Source of the DNA: Chloroflexota bacterium
GTDB taxonomy: Bacteria; Chloroflexota; Chloroflexia; Chloroheliales; Chloroheliaceae
NCBI GenBank assembly: GCA_028287745.1
Contig: JAQBPB010000115.1
Location: forward strand, 1 to 64,000
Reading direction: 5' to 3'
Length of the DNA stretch: 64,000 bases
Shown here: piece after piece, positions 1 through 8,277 of the stretch
How the letters are laid out: each line of letters begins with the position of its first letter
How positions within the stretch are numbered: the first letter of the stretch is position 1
Program-made: the position numbers and the translations under genes
Notes under the pieces: model-generated
What the model was told of the DNA's origin: nothing
The model's input: the letters and a program-made list of their open reading frames with translations, nothing else
Databases searched by the model: none

Positions 1-131
1 TGCCAGGCGACAACGTGCAGATGGGCGTCGAGCTGATCACACCTGTGGCGATTGAAGTCGGGTTGCGGTTTGCGATCCGGGAAGGTGGCCGGACGGTTGG
101 CGCCGGCTCGGTTACTGAAATCATAGCTTAA
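1..131 (+). CDS. tuf: Elongation factor Tu, 3' end (partial)
   Basis: The last 42 codons of EF-Tu are present, cut by the window edge; the frame begins at position 3. The residues PGDNVQMGVEL, FAIREGGRTVGAG and the VTEII ending are the conserved end of EF-Tu domain 3, which helps hold aminoacyl-tRNA. EF-Tu is the GTPase that delivers aminoacyl-tRNA to the ribosomal A site. It sits 93 bp upstream of rpsJ, the usual str-S10 junction, and no terminator is obvious between them, so co-transcription is likely. Confidence 0.95.
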   Translation, partial: PGDNVQMGVELITPVAIEVGLRFAIREGGRTVGAGSVTEIIA

Positions 132-224
132 GTCCAGGATCAAAGTTCCGGGGGCGGGGCCAAAATCCGGCCCCTGGGGCTTGTCACTTAGTACTTAATT
201 AAGTTTTGGAAGGAATAAGATAGG

Positions 225-533
225 ATGGCCGAGCAGAAAATCCGCATTCGCCTGAAGGCTTTCGATCACAAAATTCTTGATCAGTCTGCGGCGCAAATTG
301 TGGACGCGGCGGAGCGCACCGGGGCAATCGTAGCCGGTCCGGTACCGCTTCCGACGAAGCTGGAGAAATACACGGTAATCCGGGGTCCGTTCATTGACAA
401 GGATTCGCAAGAGCATTTCGAAATTCGAACGCACAAGCGCCTTATCGATGTAATCAAACCGAGCCAGAAAACTATCAACGCTCTCATGCGGTTAAATCTG
501 CCAGCGGGCGTCGAGATTGAAATTAAACTGTAA
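225..533 (+). CDS. rpsJ: 30S ribosomal protein S10
   Basis: S10 is a small-subunit head protein that also acts in transcription antitermination as NusE. The 102-residue length is standard, and the conserved stretch GPVPLPTKLEKYTVIRGP and the RTHKRLIDV loop are present. The start is an ATG preceded by a GGAAGGA ribosome site. It is the first gene of the S10 cluster, following tuf. Confidence 0.97.
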   Translation: MAEQKIRIRLKAFDHKILDQSAAQIVDAAERTGAIVAGPVPLPTKLEKYTVIRGPFIDKDSQEHFEIRTHKRLIDVIKPSQKTINALMRLNLPAGVEIEIKL

Positions 534-687
534 ATCAGTTTTTTTAGATCGTTTACAGGCGTAGACGGTCACAATCAGTCGATTTACAGAGGCGCGTTCC
601 TAGTGCTAACAACCAAAGTAAAACGCTGGCAACAGCAAAAGCTGATGAGTTGAAAAACAGGAACCTACCCAAGAAGGAACACTAGCG

Positions 688-1353
688 ATGATTGATTCGA
701 TACTGGGCAAAAAGCTCGGTATGACCCAGGTCTTCGATGAGAAGGGTGCGGTCATTCCGGTGACAGTGATCCAGGCCGGACCTTGCCGGGTAACCCAGGT
801 CCGTACTAAAGAGAAGGACGGTTATGAAGCGGTTCAGATTGGTTTTGAGGAATCCAGCCGTCTGAAGAAGCCTCAGTTAGGTCACCAAAAGGACCTGATC
901 CGCTCCGAGGAGAATGGCAAGTATACCAAGCAGTTTGGTCTGAAATTCCTGCGGGAAGTGCGCACTGCCACGGTTGGGGAACACACCGTTGGCGAAACTA
1001 TCAGCGCCGATACCATTTTTAAAAATGGTGACAGCGTCGATGTTACCGGCACCAGCAAGGGTAAGGGCTTTGCCGGTGTAATGAAACGCCACAACTTTCA
1101 TGGTGGACCGCGAACCCACGGTCAAAGTGACCGCCAGCGTGCCCCCGGTTCAATTGGTAGCGGTACTACTCCAGGTCGTGTAGTTAAGGGAATGCGCATG
1201 GCTGGTCATATGGGCCAGGAACGCGTAACGACCCAGAACCTGACAGTAGTGCGTGTCGATGCCGATAAGAACCTGATCCTGATTAAGGGCGCGGTTCCCG
1301 GTGCTAACGGCGGCCTTGTGACAATTCGTAAAGCGGTCAAGGCCGGGAAGTAG
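688..1353 (+). CDS. rplC: 50S ribosomal protein L3
   Basis: L3 binds near the 3' end of 23S rRNA and reaches toward the peptidyl transferase centre. The 221 residues include the early MIDSILGKKLGMTQVF start and the central loop GTSKGKGFAGVMKRHNF followed by GPRTHGQSDRQRAPGSIG, the glutamine- and glycine-rich loop that contacts 23S rRNA. An AAGAAGGA site precedes the ATG. A 154-bp spacer separates it from rpsJ, and L4 follows 15 bp after its stop. Confidence 0.97.
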   Translation: MIDSILGKKLGMTQVFDEKGAVIPVTVIQAGPCRVTQVRTKEKDGYEAVQIGFEESSRLKKPQLGHQKDLIRSEENGKYTKQFGLKFLREVRTATVGEHTVGETISADTIFKNGDSVDVTGTSKGKGFAGVMKRHNFHGGPRTHGQSDRQRAPGSIGSGTTPGRVVKGMRMAGHMGQERVTTQNLTVVRVDADKNLILIKGAVPGANGGLVTIRKAVKAGK

Positions 1354-1368
1354 GCGGAGGAAGAGAAA

Positions 1369-2061
1369 GTGCAGGCAACAGTCTTTAACCTCAGCGGCGA
1401 TCAGGTGCAAACCATCGAGCTGAATGACTACATTTTTGGCATTAAGCCAAACAAGGCGGTAATGCACCAGGCTTTGGTGCGTCAACACGCCAACGCCCGC
1501 CAGGGTACCGCTTCCACCAAGACCCGTGCAGAAGTGAGCGGTGGTGGTGCCAAGCCTTACCGGCAAAAAGGTACCGGTAACGCCCGTCAGGGTAGCCGCC
1601 GGGCCCCGCATTACCGGGGTGGCGCGGTGATCTTTGGTCCTAAACCACGTAGCTATGCGAAGGACATGCCCCGCAAAATGCGCCGGTTGGCCGTTCGCTC
1701 GGCTCTGTCGGTCAAGATGTTAGAGCAGGCTTTGACCCTGGTGGACAGCTTCAGCAACCTGGAGCCTAAAACCAAATCGATGAGCAGCGCGCTCAATGCC
1801 CTTAAACTGGGTAACGAGAAAGTCCTGATTGTTATTCCAGACAACGCTCCTGAAACCAAGGAACTGGTTTACCGGGCGGCGGGTAACCTGGCTAACGTCA
1901 AACCCCTTCTGGTCAATTACCTGAACCTGGATGACATGCTCAAGTATGACCGGGTGGTACTGCCGGTGGCGGCCCTGGATTGGATAAACGAAATTTTGGG
2001 CGCGGACGCGCGGACGCAAGCCGAGGCTTTTGAAGCCGAAGCTGACGACAACGCCCAGTAA
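1369..2061 (+). CDS. rplD: 50S ribosomal protein L4
   Basis: L4 lines the peptide exit tunnel and in many bacteria represses its own S10 operon. The start is GTG with GGAGGAAGAG upstream. Conserved elements are RQHANARQGTASTKTRAEVSG and the KPYRQKGTGNARQGS loop at residues about 60-80 that enters the tunnel. The 230 residues slightly exceed the usual 200-210 because of a short acidic tail (EAFEAEADDN). Whether it autoregulates here cannot be seen from the sequence. Confidence 0.97.
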   Translation: MQATVFNLSGDQVQTIELNDYIFGIKPNKAVMHQALVRQHANARQGTASTKTRAEVSGGGAKPYRQKGTGNARQGSRRAPHYRGGAVIFGPKPRSYAKDMPRKMRRLAVRSALSVKMLEQALTLVDSFSNLEPKTKSMSSALNALKLGNEKVLIVIPDNAPETKELVYRAAGNLANVKPLLVNYLNLDDMLKYDRVVLPVAALDWINEILGADARTQAEAFEAEADDNAQ

Positions 2062-2081
2062 GAAGCGGGAGAAGCGATTAG

Positions 2082-2366
2082 ATGAACATTTATCAAGTAG
2101 TCAAGCGCCCGCTGGTGACTGAACGGACTAACGATCAGGTTGAACATGGTATCTACACTTTTGAAGTAGACCGGAACGCCAATAAAGGCCAAATCCGGGA
2201 AGCCATCGAAACGATCTTTAAAGTCCAGGTCGTGGGCGTCAATACTTTGCGGGTTCACCGCAAGCAGCGCGGAAGAGGCCGTTTTGCCGGCTACACTCAG
2301 GTGAGCAAAAAGGCAATTGTGCGGCTCAAGACAGGCGACAAAATCGAAATTTTCGAGTCCGCCTAA
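2082..2366 (+). CDS. rplW: 50S ribosomal protein L23
   Basis: L23 sits at the tunnel exit and is the docking site for trigger factor and SRP. The 94 residues are the normal bacterial length. It begins with the typical KRPLVTERT segment and carries the basic loop HRKQRGRGRFAGY. The gene lies 20 bp after rplD with a GAAGCG-type site and 21 bp before rplB, as in the standard S10 operon. Confidence 0.96.
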   Translation: MNIYQVVKRPLVTERTNDQVEHGIYTFEVDRNANKGQIREAIETIFKVQVVGVNTLRVHRKQRGRGRFAGYTQVSKKAIVRLKTGDKIEIFESA

Positions 2367-2387
2367 TTAACGGAGAGGTTTTGTAAA

Positions 2388-3215
2388 ATGCCGATTAGAA
2401 GATTTAACCCGACCTCACCCGGTAGCCGCCTGAAGCGTCTGAGCAGTTTCACGGAAATTACCAAGGATAAACCCGAGAAGAAACTGACCGTTACGCTCAA
2501 AAGCAAAGCCGGTCGTAACAACCAGGGCCGGATCACAGTCCGGCACCAGGGTGGCGGTCACAAGCGCAAGTACCGTATAATCGATTTCAAACGCGACAAA
2601 ACCGGCGTAGCCGCGCGTGTTATCGCAATCGAGTATGATCCAAACCGTTCGGCCCGGATTGCCCTCTTGCAGTATGAAGATGGCGAGAAGCGCTATATCC
2701 TGGCTCCTAACGGTGTTACCGTAGGCGACCGGATTTCCAACGGCCCGACCGCCGATGTTCGCCCCGGCAATGCTTTGCCGCTGCGCAATATCCCGGTTGG
2801 TACCCAGATCCACAACATCGAAATGTATGCCGGACGCGGCGGCCAGATGGTCCGCAGCGCGGGTAACGTAGCGCAGTTGATGGCGAAGGAAGGCGATTAC
2901 GCGACCATCCGTATGCCAAGTGGCGAGTTCCGAATGATCCGGATTGAATGCATGGCCACTATCGGCCAGGTAGGCAACCTGGACCACGCGAACGAACGCT
3001 GGGCAAAAGCCGGCCGCTCTCGCTGGAAGGGTATCCGCCCGAGCGTACGTGGTAGCGTTATGAACCCGGTGGATCACCCTCACGGTGGTGGTGAAGGCCG
3101 CGCCCCGATTGGTCTGTCTACACCTAAGACACCCTGGGGTAAGCCGACTATGGGTTACCGTACTCGTAATAATAAGCGCACCGACCGGTTTATTATCCGG
3201 CGCAGGACGAAATAG
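2388..3215 (+). CDS. rplB: 50S ribosomal protein L2
   Basis: L2 is a primary 23S-binding protein needed for subunit association and peptidyl transfer. The 275 residues are the expected length. The C-terminal region keeps NPVDHPHGGGEGRAPIG with the invariant histidine, and KTPWGKPTMGYRTR. The start is ATG after a GGAGAGG site. The space after the stop holds a strong hairpin before rpsS. Confidence 0.98.
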   Translation: MPIRRFNPTSPGSRLKRLSSFTEITKDKPEKKLTVTLKSKAGRNNQGRITVRHQGGGHKRKYRIIDFKRDKTGVAARVIAIEYDPNRSARIALLQYEDGEKRYILAPNGVTVGDRISNGPTADVRPGNALPLRNIPVGTQIHNIEMYAGRGGQMVRSAGNVAQLMAKEGDYATIRMPSGEFRMIRIECMATIGQVGNLDHANERWAKAGRSRWKGIRPSVRGSVMNPVDHPHGGGEGRAPIGLSTPKTPWGKPTMGYRTRNNKRTDRFIIRRRTK

Positions 3216-3230
3216 CAGTAATGGGTTAAC

Positions 3231-3270
3231 GGTAGTCAGCCTGCGGAAAGTATTCCGCAAACTGGCTACC
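3231..3270 (+). promoter_or_regulatory. Intergenic hairpin between rplB and rpsS
   Basis: A perfect 7-bp stem, TGCGGAA / TTCCGCA with an AGTA loop (3242-3259), is nested inside outer pairing of GGTAG (3231-3235) with CTACC (3266-3270). No U-tract follows, so it is not a classic terminator. It may be a processing or translational control element for rpsS; that role is inference. Confidence 0.45.
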
Positions 3271-3307
3271 GCTCACAGATTACTGGCAACTGTTTGGAGG
3301 AATAACG

Positions 3308-3589
3308 TTGTCGAGGTCAACTAAGAAGGGGCCGTATATCGAAGAACGGCTACTAGCGAAGATTGAAGCTATGAATAGCAGCGGGCAGAAGCGGGTGCTG
3401 AAAACCTGGTCGCGTGATTCAACGGTCTTCCCGCAAATGCTCGGCCACACTTTGGGCGTCTATGATGGACGTCGCCACGTGCCGGTGTATTGCACCGAAA
3501 ATATGGTAGGTCATAAGCTGGGTGAGTTCGCTCCTACCCGGACTTTCAAAGGCCATAAGGATCAGGAAAAGAGTACCAAATCCCGCTAG
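3308..3589 (+). CDS. rpsS: 30S ribosomal protein S19
   Basis: S19 is a head protein that forms a complex with S13 near the A site. The 93 residues begin at a TTG codon (SRSTKKGPY follows directly) placed 6 bases after a TGGAGGAA site, which decides the start. The conserved DGRRHVPVY and EFAPTRTFKGHKDQEKS ending are present. Order rplB-rpsS-rplV is standard. Confidence 0.97.
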   Translation: MSRSTKKGPYIEERLLAKIEAMNSSGQKRVLKTWSRDSTVFPQMLGHTLGVYDGRRHVPVYCTENMVGHKLGEFAPTRTFKGHKDQEKSTKSR

Positions 3590-3647
3590 GGTCGAGTACT
3601 GGTTGTTGGTTCAATGAGCTAACACTCAGCACTCAGGAAAGGAACCA

Positions 3648-3992
3648 ATGCAAGTAAGCGCGACGCTTAAATATATCCGGCATTCGCCTCGTAAAGTGCG
3701 TCTCGTGGTAGACGTTGTACGGGGACGGCAGGTGGATGAAGCTCTGGCGATCCTGAAGCACATGCCTCAGCACTCTGCCCGCGAAGTTTACGCGGTGGTC
3801 AAGAGCGCCCGGGCCAATGCCGAAAACAACCTGCTGTTGAATACCGACAGCCTGTACATTAAATCTATTGCAGCTAACGAAGCTCCTCGCATGAAGCGGA
3901 TTATGGCACGCGCTAGAGGCCGGGCCGACCGCATAACCAAGCGGATGAGCCATGTTACCGTCGTAGTGGAAGACCGGGAGGAAATTCAGTAG
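3648..3992 (+). CDS. rplV: 50S ribosomal protein L22
   Basis: L22 contributes a long loop to the exit tunnel and assembles early. The 114 residues start with ATLKYIRHSPRKVRLV and end with the tunnel-loop region RGRADRITKRMSHVTVVVED. The ATG follows AGGAA. Its TAG stop shares one base with the GTG start of rpsC, so the two are translationally coupled. Confidence 0.97.
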   Translation: MQVSATLKYIRHSPRKVRLVVDVVRGRQVDEALAILKHMPQHSAREVYAVVKSARANAENNLLLNTDSLYIKSIAANEAPRMKRIMARARGRADRITKRMSHVTVVVEDREEIQ

Positions 3993-4675
3993 TGGGACGC
4001 AAGATTCACCCGATAGGGTTCCGCCTCGGTGTTGTCAAGGACTGGCAAAGCCGCTGGTATGCCGATAAGGATTATACCAATCAGCTCCACGAAGATTTCG
4101 CCCTGCGCAAGGCCGTTGCGGTAAAATTACCGAATGCCGGTCTGAGCAGAGTCGAAATTCAGCGTTCCAGCAACAACCTTGAGATTACGCTTCACACCGC
4201 CAAGCCGGGGATCGTTATCGGCAAAAACGGCGATAAAGTCGAACAACTCAAGGGCGAACTGGAGAAAGAAACCGGCCGCAAGGTCAAGATTAATATTGAA
4301 GAAATCCGGCAGCCCGAGCTGGATGCCTATCTGGTAGCCGAGAGTATCTCCGAGCAGATTGCCAAGCGTGTTAACTACAAGCGGGCTATGAAGCAGGCAG
4401 TTACCCGCGCAATGCGTCTGGGTGCCAAGGGTATCCGTATCAAGGTTAGCGGACGTTTGGCCGGGGCTGAAATGGCCCGTGTCGCTTACGAAAAAGATGG
4501 ACGCGTACCGCTCCAGACTATCCGTGCTGATATTGATTATGGTCTCTTTCACGCTCTCACCACCTATGGCCGGATCGGGGTTAAGGTCTGGATTTACAAA
4601 GGTGACGTGCTTCCGGGCCAGATGAAGAAAACCGCTCCGGTGCCTTCTGTGGTATCCGATGAAGATGTTGCTTAA
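3992..4675 (+). CDS. rpsC: 30S ribosomal protein S3
   Basis: S3 lines the mRNA entry channel. The 227 residues start at GTG (GRKIHPIGFRLG), overlapping the rplV stop by one base. An N-terminal KH domain with PGIVIGKNGDKVE (about residues 73-85) and a C-terminal domain with GRLAGAEMAR are visible. Length and order are normal; rplP follows after 15 bp. Confidence 0.98.
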   Translation: MGRKIHPIGFRLGVVKDWQSRWYADKDYTNQLHEDFALRKAVAVKLPNAGLSRVEIQRSSNNLEITLHTAKPGIVIGKNGDKVEQLKGELEKETGRKVKINIEEIRQPELDAYLVAESISEQIAKRVNYKRAMKQAVTRAMRLGAKGIRIKVSGRLAGAEMARVAYEKDGRVPLQTIRADIDYGLFHALTTYGRIGVKVWIYKGDVLPGQMKKTAPVPSVVSDEDVA

Positions 4676-4690
4676 GAGGAGTTTTAGACA

Positions 4691-5284
4691 ATGTTAATGC
4701 CGAAAAGGACCAAACACCGCAAGGTGCATCGCGGCAGTATGCGAGGCCGGGCCACTCGTGGCAACTTTATCGCTTTTGGCGAATTTGGGTTGCAAGCGCT
4801 GGAGCCGGGTTGGGTAGATAGCCGCCAGATTGAAGCCGCCCGCCGGGCAATTACCCGCTACGTGCGCCGTGGCGGTCAGATCTGGATCCGGATTTTCCCC
4901 GACAAATCTGTTACCGCCAAACCTGCTGAAACCCGCATGGGTTCCGGTAAAGGTGCCCCGGACCATTGGGTAGCGGTCGTTAAGCCGGACCGGATTATGT
5001 TTGAAATCGCCGGTATCCGTCAGGACCAGGCGTTGGAAGCAATGCGGTTGGCCGGGCACAAACTGCCCATCAAGACCAAATTTGTTACTCGTCACGATGC
5101 GCCCCGCCCTGGTATGACTGAGGCCGAAATGGATGCCCCGGTCGAAATCAGTGATAAAGCCCAACACAAAATGGAGGCTGCGGCTGAGCACGATGTCGAG
5201 GAATTGACCGAGCAGGTTGAACACGATGCAGCAGCTACGGCTGATGCTGAGAGCGCGACTGGAAGCACGGAAGAGAAGGCTTAG
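4691..5284 (+). CDS. rplP: 50S ribosomal protein L16 with acidic tail
   Basis: L16 organises the A-site region of the large subunit. Residues 1 to about 140 are canonical (PKRTKHRKVHRGSMRG, RMGSGKGAPDHWVAVV, HKLPIKTKFVTR). The protein runs on to 197 residues, whereas most bacterial L16 proteins stop near 137-145. The extra tail of about 55 residues is rich in E, D and A (EHDVEELTEQVEHD). The tail is in frame with a clean stop, so it is not an obvious error. Its function is unknown. Confidence 0.96.
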   Translation: MLMPKRTKHRKVHRGSMRGRATRGNFIAFGEFGLQALEPGWVDSRQIEAARRAITRYVRRGGQIWIRIFPDKSVTAKPAETRMGSGKGAPDHWVAVVKPDRIMFEIAGIRQDQALEAMRLAGHKLPIKTKFVTRHDAPRPGMTEAEMDAPVEISDKAQHKMEAAAEHDVEELTEQVEHDAAATADAESATGSTEEKA

Positions 5285-5295
5285 GAGTAATCGAG

Positions 5296-5523
5296 ATGGC
5301 TAAAATACGTGAAATCAGGGCGATGAATGATGAACAACTTCGCCAGCAGCTCGAAGACTTGAATGCCGAGTTGTTCCATTTGCGCTTTCAGCGGGCTGCT
5401 TACAAGAACCCCAGCCCCGCTCGCTTTGGGCAAATCAAGAAAAATATCGCTCGGATAAAAACTATCCTGCGGGAGCGGGAGATTGAGGCCTTAATCGCCG
5501 AAATTGAAGCTGCGGTAGTATAG
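5296..5523 (+). CDS. rpmC: 50S ribosomal protein L29
   Basis: L29 is a small helical-hairpin protein near the tunnel exit beside L23. The 75 residues show the two-helix pattern with NDEQLRQQLEDLNAELFHLRFQ and NIARIKTILREREIE. It starts 11 bp after rplP, with TTAGGAGT as ribosome site overlapping the rplP stop. Confidence 0.96.
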   Translation: MAKIREIRAMNDEQLRQQLEDLNAELFHLRFQRAAYKNPSPARFGQIKKNIARIKTILREREIEALIAEIEAAVV

Positions 5524-5577
5524 ATCGCCTAGTAATTAAAGGACAACCTCAAAATTGTCCTATGAGGAAAACAGGTA

Positions 5578-5901
5578 ATGACGGAAGAATTAGCAAATAC
5601 TACCGGCGAAAGCACTGCCACCGCGACAGCCGCTGCCGTGGAAAACAAGTCTAACCGGCTGGTTCTCCAGGGTAAAGTGGTCAGCGATAAGATGGCTAAA
5701 ACCATCGTGGTCGAGGTCGAGTACCTCAAGAAGCATCGCCTGTACAAAAAAGCAATCCGCCGCCACAATCGCTTCAAGGCGCACGATGAGAACAACACTT
5801 CGCGTGTTGGTGACATTGTTCGCATTGAGGAGTGTCGGCCGATAAGCAAGGAAAAGACCTGGCGCTTGGTAGAGATTGTCCAGAAGGGAGTTGTGCTATG
5901 A
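5578..5901 (+). CDS. rpsQ: 30S ribosomal protein S17 with N-terminal extension
   Basis: S17 is a 16S-binding OB-fold protein. The family core (LQGKVVSDKMAKTIVVEVEY, then HDENNTSRVGDIVRIEECRP) starts near residue 28. It is preceded by an extra Thr/Ala-rich segment (ESTATATAAAVENK), giving 107 residues instead of the usual 80-90. The upstream ATG has a TATGAGGAAAACAGG site, supporting the longer form. The TGA stop overlaps the ATG of rplN (ATGA). Confidence 0.94.
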   Translation: MTEELANTTGESTATATAAAVENKSNRLVLQGKVVSDKMAKTIVVEVEYLKKHRLYKKAIRRHNRFKAHDENNTSRVGDIVRIEECRPISKEKTWRLVEIVQKGVVL

Positions 5902-6266
5902 TCCAGCCGACAACTCGACTGCGTGTTGCCGACAACACCGGCGCGAAAGAAGTAATGTGTATTCGCGTGATGGGTGGCGGTATGCGCAAGTGGGCCGGTG
6001 TAGGCGACATTATTATTTGTTCGGTTAAAAGTGCGGCTCCGGGCGGCCAGGCCAAAAAAGGCCAGGTTGTACGGTGCGTAATCGTGCGGACCAGCAAAGA
6101 GTATGTACGGGAAGACGGCAGCCACATTCGTTTCGACGATAACGCGGCTGTACTGATTACTGCTAACAACAACCCGGTAGGCACTCGTATTTTTGGCCCG
6201 GTGGCCCGCGAACTGCGCGAGAAGCAGTTCATGAGAATTGTTTCGCTTGCCCCGGAAGTACTTTAA
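5898..6266 (+). CDS. rplN: 50S ribosomal protein L14
   Basis: L14 lies at the subunit interface and helps form bridge B8. The frame is open further upstream, but the start at 5898 gives MIQPTTRLRVADNTGAKEV and exactly 122 residues, the universal L14 length. The ATG overlaps the rpsQ stop by 4 bases (ATGA), indicating coupling. Conserved GGGMRKWAGVGDII and the RIVSLAPEVL end are seen. Confidence 0.97.
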   Translation: MIQPTTRLRVADNTGAKEVMCIRVMGGGMRKWAGVGDIIICSVKSAAPGGQAKKGQVVRCVIVRTSKEYVREDGSHIRFDDNAAVLITANNNPVGTRIFGPVARELREKQFMRIVSLAPEVL

Positions 6267-6300
6267 GCCGGGCAGACCAAGACGCAGGAGTTTTTAGAAA

Positions 6301-6666
6301 ATGAACATTAAGAAAGGCGATACGGTCCAGGTTATTACGGGCAAGTATCGGACTAAAAAGGGCGAAGTAAAGCTCGTCCTGCGCGAACAGTCCAGAGTAG
6401 TGGTCGAAGGCGTGAATATTGTAAAACGTCACGTTAAATCAGGCCGGACTCAGGCCCGCCAGGCTGGTATTGTAGAGGTCGAAGCGCCCATTCACGTCAG
6501 TAACGTGATGATCGTTTGCCCGTCTTGTGGCGAAGCGGTCCGGGTCGGCCATCGCGAAGAAAATGGCGCTAAAGTGCGCTTCTGCAAGAACCCCGATTGT
6601 GGCAAAACCATCCCGGATCACACCGGTTGGGAAACCCGCGAGCGGAGCGCTGCCGAAGAAAGATAA
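6301..6666 (+). CDS. rplX: 50S ribosomal protein L24, zinc-ribbon form
   Basis: L24 initiates large-subunit assembly. It has an N-terminal KOW domain (KKGDTVQVITGKYRTKKGEV) and the EAPIHVSNVM motif. The C-terminal half keeps two cysteine pairs, C73-x2-C76 and C95-x4-C100, so this is the metal-binding C+ form. The 121 residues slightly exceed the norm because of a charged end. An AGGAG site precedes the ATG. Confidence 0.96.
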   Translation: MNIKKGDTVQVITGKYRTKKGEVKLVLREQSRVVVEGVNIVKRHVKSGRTQARQAGIVEVEAPIHVSNVMIVCPSCGEAVRVGHREENGAKVRFCKNPDCGKTIPDHTGWETRERSAAEER

Positions 6667-6703
6667 GACTGATTGACCTGGTACGAAGTATGTTCAGGGG
6701 AGT

Positions 6704-6805
6704 ATGAAAAACACAACCGCAGGTTGGCTCGATTCATCCTTCAACGCTCATTCTTCCTACTATAAAGTGTCTCGCTCAAAGACCGCTGCCCTTCACTGGC
6801 TGTAA
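6704..6805 (+). CDS. Possible 33-residue small ORF between rplX and rplE
   Basis: In the 215-bp spacer between rplX and rplE an ATG closely preceded by CAGGGGAG opens a 33-codon frame (MKNTTAGWLDSSF...) that ends before the rplE leader. It resembles no family known to me. The ribosome-site spacing is too short to be convincing, and it may be chance. It is listed only because the spacer is unusually long for this operon. Confidence 0.2.
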   Translation: MKNTTAGWLDSSFNAHSSYYKVSRSKTAALHWL

Positions 6806-6881
6806 TAGCTAAGGTGGCAGGACGACGGGAGCCCAGGGGTATCCCGAATAGGTTTGAGACGAGAAGGAGAAATAAACAACA

Positions 6882-7565
6882 GTGGCAGAGAAAAACGCAA
6901 AGCAGCCGCAAAAAGGGGGACAGCCCCAAAAGGGCAGTCAACCGCAGCCGCAGGGCAAAGCAACCCGCCCGCAAGCTGTTAAAAATGCTGTTCAGATCCA
7001 AGAGCCGGGCGAGAGGACTCCCGCGCCCCCGGCCCGTCTTCGTCTGAAGTATAAAGGCGAAGTAGTTGACGCTTTGATGAAACAGTTCAACTATAAAAAC
7101 GTTATGCAGGTTCCTTCCCTCAAGAAGGTAGTCGTTAACGTCGGTTTGGGTGAGGCGATTGCTAATGCCAAAGCCCTGGATGCGGCCTTAAACGACCTGA
7201 CTGCCATCGTCGGCCAGAAGCCGATGGTCAACCGGGCCAAGAAGAGCATTGCGGCATTCAAAGTCCGCGAAGGTATGCCTGTTGGTATTTCCGTAACTTT
7301 ACGGGGTGCCCGGATGTACGAATTCCTGGACCGCTTGATCAATGTCGCCCTGCCGCGTGTCCGCGACTTCAGCGGCGTGCCAAAACGCTTCGACGGTCAC
7401 GGTAACTTTACCCTCGGTCTCAAGGAACAGATCATTTTCCCTGAGATTGACTATGATAAAGTCGACAAAGTTCGTGGTATGGAAGTAACGATTGTTACCA
7501 GCGCCAAGAACGACGAAGAAGGCCAACAGCTTATTCGCTTGTTGGGCATGCCGTTTCGCAAGTAA
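6882..7565 (+). CDS. rplE: 50S ribosomal protein L5 with basic N-terminal extension
   Basis: L5 binds 5S rRNA in the central protuberance. The canonical protein begins around residue 48 (RLRLKYKGEVVDALMKQF) and includes VVVNVGLGEA and the FPEIDYDKVDKVRGMEV end. Before it lies an extension of about 47 residues rich in K, Q, P and G (KQPQKGGQPQKGSQPQPQGK). The start is a GTG with GAAGGAG 8 bases upstream. The 227 residues compare with about 180 in most bacteria. Confidence 0.95.
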   Translation: MAEKNAKQPQKGGQPQKGSQPQPQGKATRPQAVKNAVQIQEPGERTPAPPARLRLKYKGEVVDALMKQFNYKNVMQVPSLKKVVVNVGLGEAIANAKALDAALNDLTAIVGQKPMVNRAKKSIAAFKVREGMPVGISVTLRGARMYEFLDRLINVALPRVRDFSGVPKRFDGHGNFTLGLKEQIIFPEIDYDKVDKVRGMEVTIVTSAKNDEEGQQLIRLLGMPFRK

Positions 7566-7633
7566 GGCAAAGTAGGGTCAACCACTTGCAAGGCGAGTGC
7601 GATTGACCCTCTTGAAAGGGAAGAAAGAACACA

Positions 7634-7819
7634 ATGGCAAAAGAGTCAAGAGTTGTCAAAGCGAACCGGCCGCCCAAGTTTTCAACCAGGCTAACCCGGC
7701 GCTGCAAACTGTGCGGTCGTTCCCGCGCCTATATGCGCAAATTTGGAATGTGCCGTATCTGTTTCCGCGAAAATGCTTTGGAGGGCAAATTGCCCGGCGT
7801 GAAAAAGTCGAGCTGGTAA
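7634..7819 (+). CDS. rpsN: 30S ribosomal protein S14, type Z
   Basis: This is the short zinc form of S14 in the 30S head. The 61 residues carry C24-x2-C27 and C40-x2-C43 (CKLCGRS, GMCRICFRE). An AAAGGGAAG site sits upstream. The position between rplE and rpsH is standard for the spc operon. Confidence 0.97.
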   Translation: MAKESRVVKANRPPKFSTRLTRRCKLCGRSRAYMRKFGMCRICFRENALEGKLPGVKKSSW

Positions 7820-7840
7820 AGGACGAGGAGTAATTTAGGA

Positions 7841-8254
7841 ATGAATATTACCGATCCGATAGCGGATATGTTGACCCGGATTCGCAACGCCTCAAATGCG
7901 CGTCATCTGGAAGTCACAATGCCTGCCAGCAACCTCAAAATCGCCGTAGCGCAAATTTTGAAAGATGAAGGGTTCGTCAACGACTTCAGCACCGGACAGG
8001 CTGGCAGCATGCGCACCCTGACCGTTTCACTCAAGTATATTGGCAGCTCATCTGGTGGCAGCAAGAAAGCTGTAATCAGCGGCATCAAACGCGTGAGCAA
8101 ACCGGGCCTGCGCATTTACACCCGGCGGGGCGAAATCCCTAAAGTGATGAACGGCATGGGCATCGCGATTGTAAGCACGTCTCAGGGCGTGATGACCGGA
8201 CGCATGGCCTGGCGGGCTGGGGTAGGCGGCGAAGTGCTTGCCTACGTCTGGTAG
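7841..8254 (+). CDS. rpsH: 30S ribosomal protein S8
   Basis: S8 binds the central domain of 16S rRNA and in E. coli represses the spc operon. The 137 residues begin NITDPIADMLTRIRNAS and end with the conserved GIAIVSTSQGVMTGRMAWR region. It lies 21 bp after rpsN, preceded by GAGGAGTAATTTAGGA. Confidence 0.97.
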   Translation: MNITDPIADMLTRIRNASNARHLEVTMPASNLKIAVAQILKDEGFVNDFSTGQAGSMRTLTVSLKYIGSSSGGSKKAVISGIKRVSKPGLRIYTRRGEIPKVMNGMGIAIVSTSQGVMTGRMAWRAGVGGEVLAYVW

Positions 8255-8277
8255 ACAGGTAGATGGAGGTATAAAAG

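Noticed and set aside
2415..3260. A 281-codon minus-strand open frame
   Set aside because: It is antisense to rplB, which is unambiguous; the frame is a compositional shadow.
5832..5897. Longer N-terminus for L14
   Set aside because: The frame is open upstream, but L14 is invariably about 122 residues and the ATG at 5898 overlaps the rpsQ stop in the usual coupled way.
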